A stretch of 64,000 nucleotides of DNA from Amoebidium appalachense. Lineage: Eukaryota; Ichthyosporea. The notes under the pieces were generated by a model. That model was not told the DNA's origin. It worked only from the letters and a program-made list of their open reading frames with translations, and searched no databases. This document shows, piece after piece, positions 30,517-42,525 of the stretch; position 1 is the stretch's first letter; each line of letters starts with the position of its first letter. Location of the stretch: contig CAVNZM010000006.1 of assembly GCA_963693365.1 (NCBI GenBank), positions 6,944,001-7,008,000 of the forward strand. Direction: 5' to 3'. A program made the translations under genes and the position numbers.

Positions 30517-33247
30517 TTAGACGTCCTCGATGTCGTCATCCTCCAGCCATGCAGGGCCCTGCCTCTGGCCCTGCACTAGGCCCACTGTTGCTGCTGGCTG
30601 CACCTGTTGCTGTTGCTGTGTGTCGTCATCACCTGGGGCATCTGTCTCCCCCAGCACCTGCCCTCTCCTGTCTGCCCGGTAGTGGCCCAGTGACCTCAGT
30701 AGCATGCCCAGCCCTGTGGCCCCAATCAGCCCCAAAACCATACAGCCCCAGCCTGGCCCTGACCCACCCTGCCCCAAACCCGGGCCCGTCCTCACACCCT
30801 GCCTCCTCCCCAACTCCCCACACCTTTCTCCACCCTCAAAGGCTCTACGGGACCCCCCCCCCCCCCCCCCCCCCCCCCAAAAAAAAGGCATGGCCTATCC
30901 AGACACCATGCCCCAGTAGGACCAATATGCACGCACCGTCACTGCGTGGGCCCTGGCCCATTGCGGCCATGCAAGGCAGCGTAAGCACAAAGGCCTCGTC
31001 AGGCCGCAGCAGCACCTCTGCACGTGCACACGGTCAGTGGCCACACATATACGTGCAGCGACCTGCACATACACCCCACACCACATGCCTCTCACCAACA
31101 CCCTTGCTGGCCAACCAAACCAATCCCGACCTTCAACCTCTCACACACCTGCCTGCTGCATGGTCCCCTGCCTCAAGGCCACTGCTCTTCTCAAGTCCTC
31201 CCCCAGGGCCAAAGTTCGCAGCCGCACATCTGGCCTGCCCCCACCGTCAGCCCCATCACATACCCCCCCCCCCCCCCCCCCCCCCCCCCTCCCTCCTCCT
31301 CCTTCCCCCCTCCCACACACACACCATCGTGCACGCATCAGGCTCTGCCACCTGTGTCTGCCCTCACCCCCCCCTTGCTGTGGCGCACATTTGCAAAGGC
31401 AACCCCCCGCACGGCCACCAGTCCGGCCGTAGTCTCCAGCCCCCCCTGGCCTCGGTCCCACTGCAAAGGCATCTGAGTTGCTGTGTTGCTATTGGTTGCC
31501 ATCAGGGCAACCACATAAGATGATTAGGAGTCAGGCATACCACTTCGATGATCACAGCTCAATCAAGACGTTTTACTGCACACCAACAGTTTGATTGAGT
31601 ACCGACTTTTACTCAGCAATTCTAGAAATGTAGTTGATGGTGTGTATGCACACATACATAGACAAACACCCACCCAGCCACCCACCAACACACATATAAA
31701 CACATATACGTGCAGCCATATCTGTATATGTGCCATAAACCCACACACACCATCATGTATACATTTAGGCATGCAAGCGTGCATGCAAGGCAGGCACGAA
31801 TGCATGGCATGACCCCATTGCAGGCAGGCCATACGATACATCCCACTGCCCGGCACGGAGTGTTGTGCCGTGATATGCAGCCAAGAGCTGTGACGTATTG
31901 TTATGCAGCCAATAGCTGTGATGTAATGTTATGCAGCCAATAGCTGTGATGCAAAATATGTAGCCAATAGCCGTGATGCAATGATATGCAGCCAATAGCA
32001 GTGATGCATTGATATGCAGCCAATAAGGACCCACCCTGGGGGCCAGCAGGTCTGCATCAGCCAATGCATCAGCAGCCATGCATGCGTGGTCCAGGGTGTC
32101 CATAAAAGGAAGGTAGTTCTCAGCCAGCAGCAGCACAAACCGCTCGCTGCTGACGTGTGCCCGCTCAAGTACATCCTGCACACCCATCAGTGCATGGCCC
32201 CCAGCAAAGAGAGGAAGGAAACAAACCCACCCACCTCTGGATCAAACGCCAAGGGGCTGCGCACCAGGTCTTTTCGAACCCCGTCGCACCAGGCCTCGTG
32301 TTCAAGTCCTGTGCACCCCATCTTAATATTCATGCCTCCCCCCCTCCCCCCCCCCCCCCCCCCCCAAAAAAAAAGGCCAGGGCCTTACGTTTGCAGTGCA
32401 ACACCTTGCCCAGGGCGTGGAATATGAACAGAGATGTTTCCCGCCCTGCAACCCCCAGCACCCTGCCCACCCTGTCAGCACACACATCCCCTCTCCATGC
32501 CCCATGGGCCCAGCACCCACCGTTTCTCTTGGGGTGGTGAGTGCTGGCTGGCCTTTGCTGTGCGGGGTTTCTTCTTGGGGGGTTTGGCTGCCTGCCTGGG
32601 CCCTGCAGCCACTGTGAGTGCCCGTTAACCACTAGTTGGATGCAGGGCCCACAGTGCACGCACCATCACCGGCCGCAGCAAACTGCAGTGCCAGCAGGGC
32701 ATTTCTGATGTCGCCATTGGCTGCAGCCACCAGCTGGTCCAGGTCACTGCGGCCCAGTGAGAGGCCCTCGGCCTGGCCCACGGCACTGAGTACCCGCCGC
32801 ATGTTGGTGGCTGCCACTGCATTGAACCTGCAGCCCACTCAGCAATGGCCAGCAACATGCACAAGGCAACCCCCCCCCCCCCCCCCCCCCCCCCCAAACA
32901 CCACCACCACCGTGACCTCCACACCCCCCCACACAGACACAACACACGCACACACGCACGCACAGACACACAGACACGCGCGCACAGACGCACACCCACG
33001 TACACACAAACACACGCACGCACACACACACACACACACACAGAGACACACGCACACTCACCACGCACACCCATACACATAGACACACACACACACTTAA
33101 TCTCATGCAGTAGGCCGGTATCCAGCAGGCTGGGGCCAAACAGGCGCCTGATGTCAGTGGCCTGTGTGTGGGACTGCGACACCACAAACACCAGTGGGCA
33201 CCCCATCCCCCTGCAGGCCCCGGTCAGTCCTGTCTCCCCCCCCCCCC

Positions 33248-33279
<32 letters not shown>

Positions 33280-34878
33280 AGAGTACGCACCGCAGATAGT
33301 TGGCCACTGCCCCCTGGAATGTCTGCAGCAGGGGGCTGTTTGCGTCCAAATTAGGCAGGTCCTCCACAAGCAGCACCCGCCCCTATGCCACCCCCCCCCA
33401 GGGTGGGTGCCCTGCCCCCCCCTCCTTCCCCCCCCCCCCCCCCCCATGTGCCCTCCCCCCTGCCTTCCCCCCCCCCCCCCCCCCCGGGTGCCCCATACGT
33501 TTGCCTGGCCCATGGGGGCATAGCGGCCGGCCCTGTGCAGATAGTCCTCAAACCCGGCTAGGGCCGGCACGTAGCCCATTGTCTCCCTGCCCCCTGCCAC
33601 CCAGTCAGCACCCAGGCAGTAGTGTGATCATGTGCCTGAAACGTTTTCTCTCTTTCTTTTTCTTGGTTTACATCGGGGGGGGGGGGAGAGAGAAGAGAGA
33701 GGGGAGGGGGAGGCAGGGGGGGAGGAGGGGGAGGGCGAGCAAGGTGGCGATAGTCAGCTCTGGTAACCAAACATAAGACATGCACAGGGGGCTGTACTCC
33801 ATGGCCCCACAGGTCTGTCACATGCACCGATCAACACCCACCACCACACCATCAACTATGCTTCCTGCATCTCACATGCAATTGGCAAAAAACACGTTCT
33901 ATAACCAGGGGGTCTAGTGAGCCCCTGCATAAGTGCAACTAACCGGCAAGTGCCTGGCCAATAGCAGCTAGGTATGCCGATATCTCGGCATTAAAAGTTG
34001 TCTGGCAATGACCCCATGTGTCAATCTGCCTCTCAAACGTTCTAGTTCCTTCTCACTCAGCCACTGTGCCCCCCCCCCGAGCAAGCACGGCATTGGGCAC
34101 GTACCGGGCATGTCCCACAGCTGCTGCATGCTGGCCCACGTGGCCTGGGGGGGGTTGACCCACTCCCCCAGGTCCAGCCCCAGCTCAGCCGCCACACAGC
34201 GCAGGGCCGCCGTCTTGCCGGCACCAGGTGGCCCCGTCAGCACGGCCCCATGTGCCCGCCCCTGCAGCCTAGTCAGCTAATTGCCCCCCCCCCACCCACC
34301 CACCCAACGCCCCCCTACCCCCCCAACCCACCCCCCCCACCCCCCCACCCCCTCACCCCAAACCCCCACCCACCCACCCCCCAACCGACCTGTGTGGTCA
34401 GGGCCTGCAGCAGCCATGCCCTCAGCTCCTGCACCTTGGCCTTGTGCACTGCTAGCTGCTCCTGTAAACCCAGTCAATGCACTATAGGGATGAATAGGTG
34501 GTCCACAGGGAGGAATATAAGCGCTGTAGGTGGGGGGGGTAACGGCCCGTAGACTTGTTAGTGGGTGGATGCACGCCAAGTTCGTGCATGTTTGTGACAG
34601 TGGTGCACATAGTTGTGTGTGTGTGTGGGCGGGTGTGCTTGTGTTTGCGGATGTGTGTTTGTGTGTGTGCCTGTGAGCACGTGCACACGTGCAAGCGTTC
34701 ATATGTACAATTGTGTGTGTGTGTGTGCCTGACATGCCCGTGCGTGCTGGGTGGATGGGTGTGGCTGTATATATGTGTGATTGTGTCTGTATGGGTATGC
34801 GGTTGTGCACGGGCGTGTGCACGTTTGTGTGCTCATCAAGTGTGCGTGTTTGTTCGCGGGTGGGCGTGGATGCAGGAT

Positions 34879-34933
<55 letters not shown>

Positions 34934-35289
34934 TGCAACAAGCTGTGCGTGCTACACACGGTTGGGTGTGCATATGTATGCCTGTGTTTCTGTCTCCCTC
35001 TATCTCCCTCTCTCCCTCCCGCCTCCCCCCCACACTCTCCTCTCCCTCCATCTCTCTTTCTCTTCCTCTTCCCCCAATCCCCTCCCTCTCTGTACGTGTG
35101 TGTGCCAGTGCTTTTCAGTACCGTGTCCTTTGGGCCATACTTGTCGACCCACTGCAGAGTGACCTGTGGCCTGCTTTGCTGCTGTGGCCTGAGGGCTGGG
35201 GGGGGGCTGGCCCAGCCCTCTATGTCCTCGTCTGAACTGGCCACCGCCCTTGCCCCCTTCTTGGCCCCGCGGCCCCCCACTTTGCCCAT
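30517..35289 (-). CDS. RAD17: RAD17 checkpoint clamp loader (AAA+ ATPase)
   Basis: RAD17 replaces the large RFC subunit to load the 9-1-1 clamp at damaged DNA in the nucleus. Exon 1 (35289-35122) starts [12 protein letters not shown] and holds WVDKYGPK, the conserved WVDKY segment. Exon 34461-34390 reads [20 protein letters not shown]. An exon near 34.25-34.1 kb has the Walker A motif [11 protein letters not shown] followed by GEWVNP, diagnostic of RAD17. Later exons read [10 protein letters not shown] (33.36 kb), [22 protein letters not shown] (33.2 kb), [11 protein letters not shown] (32.7 kb), [16 protein letters not shown] (32.4 kb) and [20 protein letters not shown] (32.1 kb). The protein ends in an acidic tail, LEDDDIEDV, like the C-terminal clamp-binding tail of RAD17. 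The Walker B position carries VEDLP. The last exons (31.5-30.5 kb) are less well resolved. Confidence 0.9.
30850..30886. repeat. C-run directly joined to A-run
   Basis: About 24 C bases abut 8 A bases in a RAD17 intron. A second example lies at 32347-32374. On the sense strand these read T-run then G-run. Confidence 0.9.
31868..32030. repeat. Tandem repeat, about 30-bp unit with CCAATAGC
   Basis: Five or six copies of TATGCAGCCAATAGCTGTGA followed by TGYAATG, in a RAD17 intron. Each unit holds a CCAAT word. Confidence 0.85.
32870..33100. repeat. C-run and CA-rich repeats in RAD17 intron
   Basis: A C run (about 32871-32895) followed by CACACG/CACAGACA repeats to about 33096. More C runs lie at about 33238-33265, 33429-33445 and 33469-33485 in the following introns. 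Confidence 0.9.
34560..34990. repeat. GT-rich region in RAD17 intron 1
   Basis: GTGTGTG-rich sequence with a pure GT array at about 34879-34930, inside the intron between exon 1 (ending 35122) and exon 2 (starting 34461). Confidence 0.85.
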
Positions 35290-35952
35290 GGGCCCCACGG
35301 CGCCCTGCCTGCGGTCTGCCGGGTGCCAACAGTATCCTGGGGGTTGGCTCCTGCGGTGGGGTGTTGCTGTGGTGGCGTGGTGGCGGCTGCAGTGCTGGTG
35401 TGCGGTTGCTCAAAGGCACCAGGGCAACTGTGTGTCACGTGGCCGATGTGCCTCTCGGCACTGGCCCTACAGGCGTGGGCCCGTGTGCGTGTGCCTGTGT
35501 TACGTGTGGCTGTGTATGTAAGCTGTTCAGGCACCTGAGCTGTTTTGATTTGGATGAAGGCTACTGAAAACTCAATGGCTTCCTCCCTTGCTGTCACGGT
35601 GACATGCAGTGCATACGGAGCTATATTAGTGCTGCCGTGCGTTTGGAGCACGGCCCTCTGATCATGAACAGAGGCTGAACACAGTTTCAAACTTGCAGGT
35701 GACCCACCGGCCGGGCGGGCGGCCGCGGGGGCATGCATCACGTAATCGATTTTGGCGCGCTTTTGTAGTCAGCCAATCAGCAGCCGCCACGTCACAGAGG
35801 TACCATCATGATCAGGCACTGGCTGTGATCGATCACGATCATCTGAGAATCTGGCGGACAACAAAGCAGCAGCACACAGCCACAGGCACGTAGCTATAGC
35901 AGCGCACACAGCACAGCACTACCAGGCAGCTAATACTAGAGCACAACCAAGC
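35290..35952. promoter_or_regulatory. Divergent promoter region of RAD17 and the lipocalin-like gene
   Basis: The two start codons (35289 minus, 35953 plus) are 663 bases apart. The region holds CCAATCAGC at about 35774 and a CACGTCACAG word at about 35788, the half-site of a cAMP-response element. No gene was recognised between them. This is inferred from arrangement and motifs only. Confidence 0.5.
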
Positions 35953-36813
35953 ATGGCAGACACGCAGCAGCTAACCTGGGTCCAGCAGAACGCCGGCAAG
36001 TGGACCGGCGACCTAGCAGGTTCGTGCAAGGGGGCATGCATAGCCAGGCACGCGTGTCCTGGGCAGTCAGCCTCACGAACACTGAGCGACAGGCACAGAC
36101 ACACAACTGTGTAATAGCACACAGGCACACACATACGGAGCTATTCAGGCGTATTACAGGGAAAAAATCCGGGCGTGAATTATCACATTTGGCCCACGCA
36201 CACGCACTGAGAGCTGCATAGTCTGGAGGCACAAGCTGCAAGTGGCGCGTAAAAGAAAAGGAGAGGAAGGGGTGAGTGTGGCTCGGCTTTCTGGCACACA
36301 CGTGCCTGTAGGGGCACATCATATGCACACGTATAGGCACGCAAAAACTCAGCGTTCCAGCGACAACACACGCCCGGGGAGGGGGGGGGAGGGGTGGTAG
36401 AGAAGGCATTGCACCGAACGTGATTCACGTGCAGAACGCATATCATTGTGATCCTGGGCTGGGGCCCTGGCCCCTCAACAGGGCAGTGCAGGGTCTGACG
36501 GGGGGTGCAGTGTTGTCTCGCACAGGGGAAGTGTCCCGATTGGTGTCGAGAGTCAAGGTCCAGCCCACGGAGACAGGTGGGTGCAAAGGGGAAGGGGGGA
36601 AGAGGGGGGGGGGGGGGGGGGGGAGGGGGGGGGGGGAGGGCAGGCACTGAGGCAGATATGGGTGCAGGCTGGACGGAGCAGCGCACACTGGCAGACGGGT
36701 CAGGGGCCATACTGTCGCAGCACACGTGGGTGTACGAGGACCGGGGGGGGGGTAGCCACGGTGGCCGTGACAGACGAGGGCCTTGGCGGCTGCACGGTAG
36801 GGGGGTGGGGGCA

Positions 36814-36845
<32 letters not shown>

Positions 36846-37132
36846 GGGGCACGTGTGTGTATTTGCTGACCGGGCACAGGGGGAGGGCCGGGTGGCTGGG
36901 CCCGTGCTGACGCTGGTGCTGAGGGACACGGCCACGGGCCAGCCACGGGTGGTTGAGACGACCACTCTGACCAACGGCCAGAGGGTGCGCTCCATACAGG
37001 TGTGTGTGTGTTGGGGGAGGGGGGGGAGGGGAGAGGGGGGGAGCAAAGAGGCTGAGGGTATGGGGGCAGACATATGACGGGGCAGGGGCGTTTGTGAGCA
37101 TGTCGGTGGCCGAGGAGCAGCGCGTGGGCTGA
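35953..37132 (+). CDS. Lipocalin-like small protein, possibly DUF3598-related
   Basis: Exon 1 (35953-36019) encodes MADTQQLTWVQQNAGKWTGDLA, with a GxWxG-type start usual for calycin or lipocalin folds. Later exons are about 36473-36578 (GGAVLSRTGEVSRLVSRVKV), 36668-36796 (WTEQRTLADGSGAILSQHTW), 36880-36999 (GPVLTLVLRDTATGQPRVVE) and 37070-37132 (TYDGAGAFVSMSVAEEQRVG then TGA). Acceptors at 36668 and 36880 keep phase. Exon 36668-36796 contains a run of ten G; with nine the frame would run through to the donor, with ten it does not. The start of the second exon does not match the phase of exon 1, so a small exon is probably missing. Ligand unknown. The family assignment rests on overall pattern, not on a catalytic motif. 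Confidence 0.5.
36600..36845. repeat. G-runs in the lipocalin-like gene
   Basis: G runs at about 36604-36624 and 36626-36636 (intron) and 36818-36844 (intron), all on the sense strand. A run of ten G at about 36743-36752 lies inside an exon. Confidence 0.9.
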
Positions 37133-37134
37133 GG

Positions 37135-37234
37135 CTACGGCAGGGCAGCAAGCTGGGCCTGCAGGGTGCTGAAGGTCGGCCGCTGGGTCGGGACACTGGC
37201 CCAGCACTGCTGCATCACCTGGGGGCAGAGTCAG

Positions 37235-37290
<56 letters not shown>

Positions 37291-37637
37291 CAATAAACAG
37301 AATCGGCAATAAACACACACAGACTATGAACTGCAGGCCCCTGTTACACACCTCGTACACTGCTGGGGGGCAGGCTGGGGGCTGGGGATGGCGGTATCCG
37401 TGTGCCACCTTGTCTGCTACCTGGCCAGGTGGTCAGGGGGGGCATTTTCCTTATTTGGAAGGTAGCACGCACCTCCTTGTTTGTGAGGTCCGGGTACGGC
37501 TGGCTGCCGTTCTGGTAGATCTCCACCAATAGAATGGCATAGGCCCACACGTCAGAGCTACTGCTGAACTGGAACTGGCAAAGGGATCAGGCAGGGCCTA
37601 CACACATACTCAAGCAGGCACAGGCACACAATACAGT

Positions 37638-37688
<51 letters not shown>

Positions 37689-39743
37689 ATCCACACTAAA
37701 ATAAACACACACACAAGGATGCACACACACACACGAACACTCGCTCTCTCTCTCTCTCTCCCCCTCACTCATACACACACACACATACTAATATTCACAT
37801 TCATATATACTCACACACCAACACACACAAGGATACGCGCGCGCACACACACAAACACACACACACAATTACACACACAAGCATTACATACACCTGCGCT
37901 AGCACACACATCGAAACATAGGTCCCCATCCAAACCCCCCTTCCCCCCCCCCCCCCCCCCCCCCAAACATGAATGGATGCTACCTGTAGGGCTTCTGGGG
38001 CGCTCCATCTAACAGGCAGCATGATGCCTGCCCGCTCGGCTGACCGGGCAGCCATGGGGTGTGTGGGGTCTGCATGCATGGCCATGCCAAAGTCTGCAAT
38101 CTGCATGGAATGTGTCGGGTCTGCAAGCATGACCATAATCCGTTTTGCATCTGCCTGGGGTGTTGGGACTGCATGCAAGGACTAATCATGCCGTCTCCCC
38201 CCCTCCCCGCCTACCTTTGCCGTGTCGTGTGCGGTCAGCAGGATGTTCCTAGCAGCCAGGTCCCTGTGCACTATGCCCCTGGCCTCCACATAGGCCATGC
38301 CACAGGCCACCTGCTGCTGCCACTGCCGCCGCAGCTGCTCACTCACAACCCTGTGGCCCCCGTCAGCATGCATCAGCACAAGCCAACGGCAGGGGGGGGG
38401 GGGGGGAGGAGGGTGTGTGTGCGTGAGCGTGTGTGTGTGTGGGGGGGGGGGGGGAGGGGGGGAGGGGGGGAGGGACATGAGGGGCACACCGTGAGGCCTG
38501 CAGGCGGGCCAGCAGGGAGCCCCCCGGCAGATACTCGAGCAGCAGCAGCAGGGGGCTCTGCTCGGTGCACACGCCCAGCAGGCCCACCACGTGCTGGTGC
38601 TGCAGCCCGGCCATGACTATGCCCTCCAGCACAAACTCCTCACGGGCCATGCCCTGTGCCCTGCTGTCAGGGCCCTGCTGCCTCCGCCTAGTTGGCTGAT
38701 GTGCCCGGACATAGTATGAATGGGGGGAGCCACTCCCCCCCTTCCCCACCTTTTTTTCATAGGAGGCTGCATCAGCGTGCCTGGGGTGTGGATGAAAGAC
38801 TGCGTACGTGACATTCATGCATGCATCCGTGCGCCCTAAGTGTATGTGCCTGCTTATGCCAGTGGGTGTGTCTGTGTGCCCCATATAGTGTGGGGGTGCA
38901 CCTACGGCCACGTTCTGCTTGAGGGCCTTGACTGCACAAGGCCTTTGGGTCTTTGCCGCGGCCACAATGCCCCTGTAGACGTCCCCAAACTGGCCACTGC
39001 CCAGCCGCTCACTGAGCTGCACACCACAGTCAGCACGGTGTGCCCCAGACAAATAACCACACACAAGCACGGCCCTGCAGGGTCACACCCGGTCCACCCG
39101 GTGCAAAAGAGCACACAAATGCGGTGCTACATGCAGGGCCAGGCACCTGGATGGTGGCACGGGGCAGCTCGTGGGGGCTCAGATCCACGCTGGCCACGAA
39201 CGAGTGTGTGATGGCCGTGCCTAGTAGCACACACAGCCCGTCCTGCTCCCTTTTTATGTAAGCAACCCCATCTCCCCCCCCTTCCCTCCCCCTCTCCCCC
39301 CAGTGGGGCACCTGGCTGGCCTGGTGGTGGGCCACAAGGGCCTGCAGGTCGGCAAATTGCCGCTTGTCGCTGATAAAGCAGCAGCCGTCGGCACTGCGCT
39401 TGACCTGCAGCACCCCAGCGGGTCAGCCCGTGGGGCAGTGCCCGGCATACACCCCTGTGTTCTCTGGCGCCTCCACACGCACCTGGTAGTGCTTGACCGA
39501 GTCATATGCGTCCTTGACGCTGAGCACCCACGACCCATCCTTGGCCTCCCGCACCAGGAAGCAGCCGGCACCCCTCCGCAACAGCACGGCCCTCTCGACC
39601 AGCTGCCGGCCCAGCACAGGAAAGTACCACTCGGGTGCTGGGCCCCAGCCCTCGGGCCACAGCTGCAGCTGGGTGTAGGTGGGGGCTGCAGGCTGGCCAG
39701 GGGGCTGGGCCTTGGCTGGCTGCCTGCTGGCCTTGGCCCCCAT
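37135..39743 (-). CDS. Cytoplasmic SH2-domain tyrosine kinase, N-myristoylation signal, no SH3
   Basis: Ten exons join in phase (39743-39483, 39404-39312, 39242-39147, 39016-38906, 38653-38490, 38350-38215, 38100-37984, 37574-37473, 37420-37352, 37218-37135) for 410 residues. The N-terminus MGAKASRQ fits an N-myristoylation site, suggesting membrane attachment as in Src. An SH2 domain (about residues 45-118) starts WYFPVLGRQLVERAVLLRRG and has the FLVREA arginine. The kinase domain has LGSGQFGDVYRG, the ATP-binding lysine in CAVKAL, HRDLAARN (tyrosine-kinase type), ADFG, PVRWSAPEAL, SDVWAYAILLVEI and CW...RPTF. The activation loop between DFG and APE has no tyrosine, and the protein ends LAALP with no regulatory tail. 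It is smaller than Src-family kinases because SH3 and tail are missing. The substrate is unknown. Confidence 0.92.
37238..37288. repeat. (CA)n array in kinase intron
   Basis: An uninterrupted CA array in the intron before the last kinase exon. Another lies at 37639-37682, and CA-rich sequence continues to about 37880. Confidence 0.95.
38391..38475. repeat. G-runs in kinase intron
   Basis: G runs near 38391-38407 and 38442-38473 on the plus strand, thus C on the sense strand of the kinase gene. The intron at 37945-37963 has the opposite orientation (C on plus). Confidence 0.85.
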
Positions 39744-40375
39744 GGTGGGTGCAGGCAGGTGGAGGGCCCCCACGGGCCCCTTGTTGGTGCCAAGGGATGT
39801 TTCCGCCCAACCTGCTGCAGTGGCCACCAACCTTCACCAGCCACACGCTGCTAACAATCCACCACACAATAAAGGCTAGTGTGTAGCTACCTTTGCGTGT
39901 GTGTGCCCTGCCGCAACTGCCTGTCTAGATCTGCTGAGTGGGGTATGTGCAGCGTGCTGCACAGTGCTTGGACTCATCTGCTTTTCTCTTGTGGATCCGA
40001 GCCCTGCCCGTGAAAAAAAAATGTTCCGCACTTATATCCAAGGTATCTGGGCCGATTCTTGGTGTACTTCAGCAGGTGTGCACCAGTCGAGGCAGTGCAG
40101 TCACATGATAACACCTTGCCGTATGCACAGCTGTATGGTGCTTTCTTAAAACGCAAAGGGGCCTGTGGCAAACCGCAGGGTCACACTACCCAGCGCCAGT
40201 ATCGCGCACACTGCAAACGTGCTGTCGCAATCTCCTCCCCCTCCGCACTCGCTCGTACCTGTATGCCACCTTGCCTTGGCCTCGAAGCCAAAAAGCCACA
40301 CTTGAACCTTTCCAAAAAAGCCCGGCCAGGCCAGGGAGGTGCTGTTTCAAACTTGTTTGCGCCATGCAGTGTGCG

Positions 40376-40460
40376 CTGATTGGACTACGGCGCACCGCAT
40401 ACACATGATTGGCCAGCAAGGCATCACAATAGACGAGAACTACCATTGACGTCACAGCGG
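40376..40460. promoter_or_regulatory. ATTGG boxes and CRE palindrome upstream of the SH2 kinase
   Basis: GATTGG occurs at about 40378 and 40409, and TGACGTCA at about 40448. These lie about 0.6-0.7 kb upstream of the kinase start codon. They fit a promoter, possibly shared with an unseen plus-strand transcript. Confidence 0.4.
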
Positions 40461-41685
40461 CGATCTTTCAGAGATCTAGAAGTGAGTCAGCTGCAGGCAA
40501 TCAGCCAGCTGCAGCCAGCCTGACCGACGGTCATTTTCTTCGACAGTGAGAAAATGAAAACTCGCTGGTGTGGAAAAGCGGTGGATACTTTGTCGTAGTC
40601 GGACAACAAAACAGTTACTTAGCTGTACGTCTATTCTTAAATACGTGGTATTCCTTTTAGCTCCTAAATCCTTATAGCTCCTAAGCACCGCTAGTAGCTC
40701 GTTTCCTAAGCCACCTCTCATCGATAGTATGCCCTCAAGGCAAATCTTGCTGAACCTGTTACAACAACACCTAACAAAATAAATAAAGCCTTGTAACGTT
40801 TGACCAATACAAGGCATGCATGAAGTTGTCTCTGTATATGGCGCATTTATATAACAGCCAGGGTGAGCACCCTCCTCCGCACCTCGACTCCGGCCAGTCC
40901 CCCCTCTGCACGGTCTGAGACCCCTAAACTATCCCTTCTCTGCACCTTCAACGTTCCAAACACCCTTCTCCCCTGTGTTGCACACACAAAATCACTCCAT
41001 TAACCATCCCCTCCCATCAACAAGAAATACGCACATGCGCATTGTCAAGTAACGCCTACAAAAAGGGGCTTTACGTAATAATCCTTGGTACTGCAACCTT
41101 GGAGACACACTGCCAATCGTGACCCCCCCCTCCCCCCCCCCCCCCCCCCCCCCCCCGGGGCCCCGACCGCTCCCCCCCCCCCGTTTTCTCTCCCTCAACA
41201 CACACATACAAACCCCAGATTGCGTTCTAGCACACGCACTCCGAGCCACCCAGCTCATCTTTCGCTTAGGGCATGGACTATAAGTTCTCAATGTTGCACA
41301 CAGGTGCTGGACTCATGCTAAGGCAAACGACCAAAACCCCCCTCCCCCCCCCCCCCTTCCCCCCTTCCCCCCCATCCCCCCTCCTCCCCCCTCTACCCCT
41401 CACCCAACGGGGGCCTCCTTATAGTGCCCCGATAACACCCCTTAACATCTACGCCTGTGCACCAAGGATTCTCCGGTATTTTTTCTAGCTAGCCTGTCCG
41501 TCCTCCCCTCGCCCCCCTCTCCCCACACACACACAGACGCACTAGCTGTGGCTCAAACACGTAGACACGTATATACTGGAGTGCCCGAGGGGGGGAGAAG
41601 GGGCAGCAGGGGGCAAAGGGGGGGGAGGGGAAGGGGGGATAGTCACCACATCCAAAAACATGGGGTTTCTCCCCGGGCGTGACCT

Positions 41686-41716
<31 letters not shown>

Positions 41717-42419
41717 CCTCCCCCCCACCCCTTCCCGTTGCTCCTATGAGATGGCCCTCCCTTCAGTCAAGGACCTACCTCTTACCTGCAGCTGCATGTT
41801 GGAACTTGAAGAAACCTTCAAACCACCATCTGCTTGCGACCTCCCTCCCCCCCCCCCCCCCCCGCCTTCCCCCCCCCCCCCCTCCCTCCCCCCCCCCCCC
41901 CCCCCCCCCCTTCCCTCCCCTCTCTCTCCACCATTCCCAACGGCTCCTCGTGAGCTTCCCGGCCTGGGTCTTGGCCTGGTCTGATTCTGTAAGCATTTAG
42001 AAATGTTATCTCACCCAGTTCCTTGCTATACCAAAGGCTAACATTTAATCTTGCAGTGCAGTAAGCCTTATGTGTGTGTGTCCTCGTGGGTGAATGCTCG
42101 TGTTTGTATAGCACGGTAGATGGAAAGTAAGGAAAGGTGTGTGTGTGTGTTTGTGTGTTTGTGTGTGGGAGGGGGGGGGAGGGGGGAGGGAGGGGGGGGG
42201 GGAGAGAGGGGGGAGGGGGATATATGTCGGGGAACCCGGCTAACTTAGCCTACGGTACCCTTTGCTGTTTGCACACATGCTAACACCATATCTGTGTGCA
42301 CACAGCCCGAGGAATATACCACACACACACTAGTGATAATGTGCTCACGTCTGGGTGTGTCCACGTGTGTGTGGGCATTTTTGTGCGGCACATGTGTGTC
42401 GGACCGTGAACGGTTTCCT

Positions 42420-42494
42420 CCTCCTCCCCTCCCCCCCCCCCCCCCCCCCTCTCCCCCTCTCCCCCCCCCCCCCCCCCCCCTCCCCCTCCCCCCC

Positions 42495-42525
<31 letters not shown>

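Noticed and set aside
32240-32325. GTTCAAGTCC, like a tRNA T-loop
   Set aside because: The flanking bases do not pair as a T-stem and no other arms were found.
40476-40817. 113-codon minus-strand frame with an ATG start
   Set aside because: No recognisable motif, and a plus-strand AATAAA lies inside it; likely chance.
41650-41690. Minus-strand PGEKPHVFGC, like a C2H2 zinc-finger linker
   Set aside because: No Cys/His spacing of a finger on either side; short palindromic sequence.
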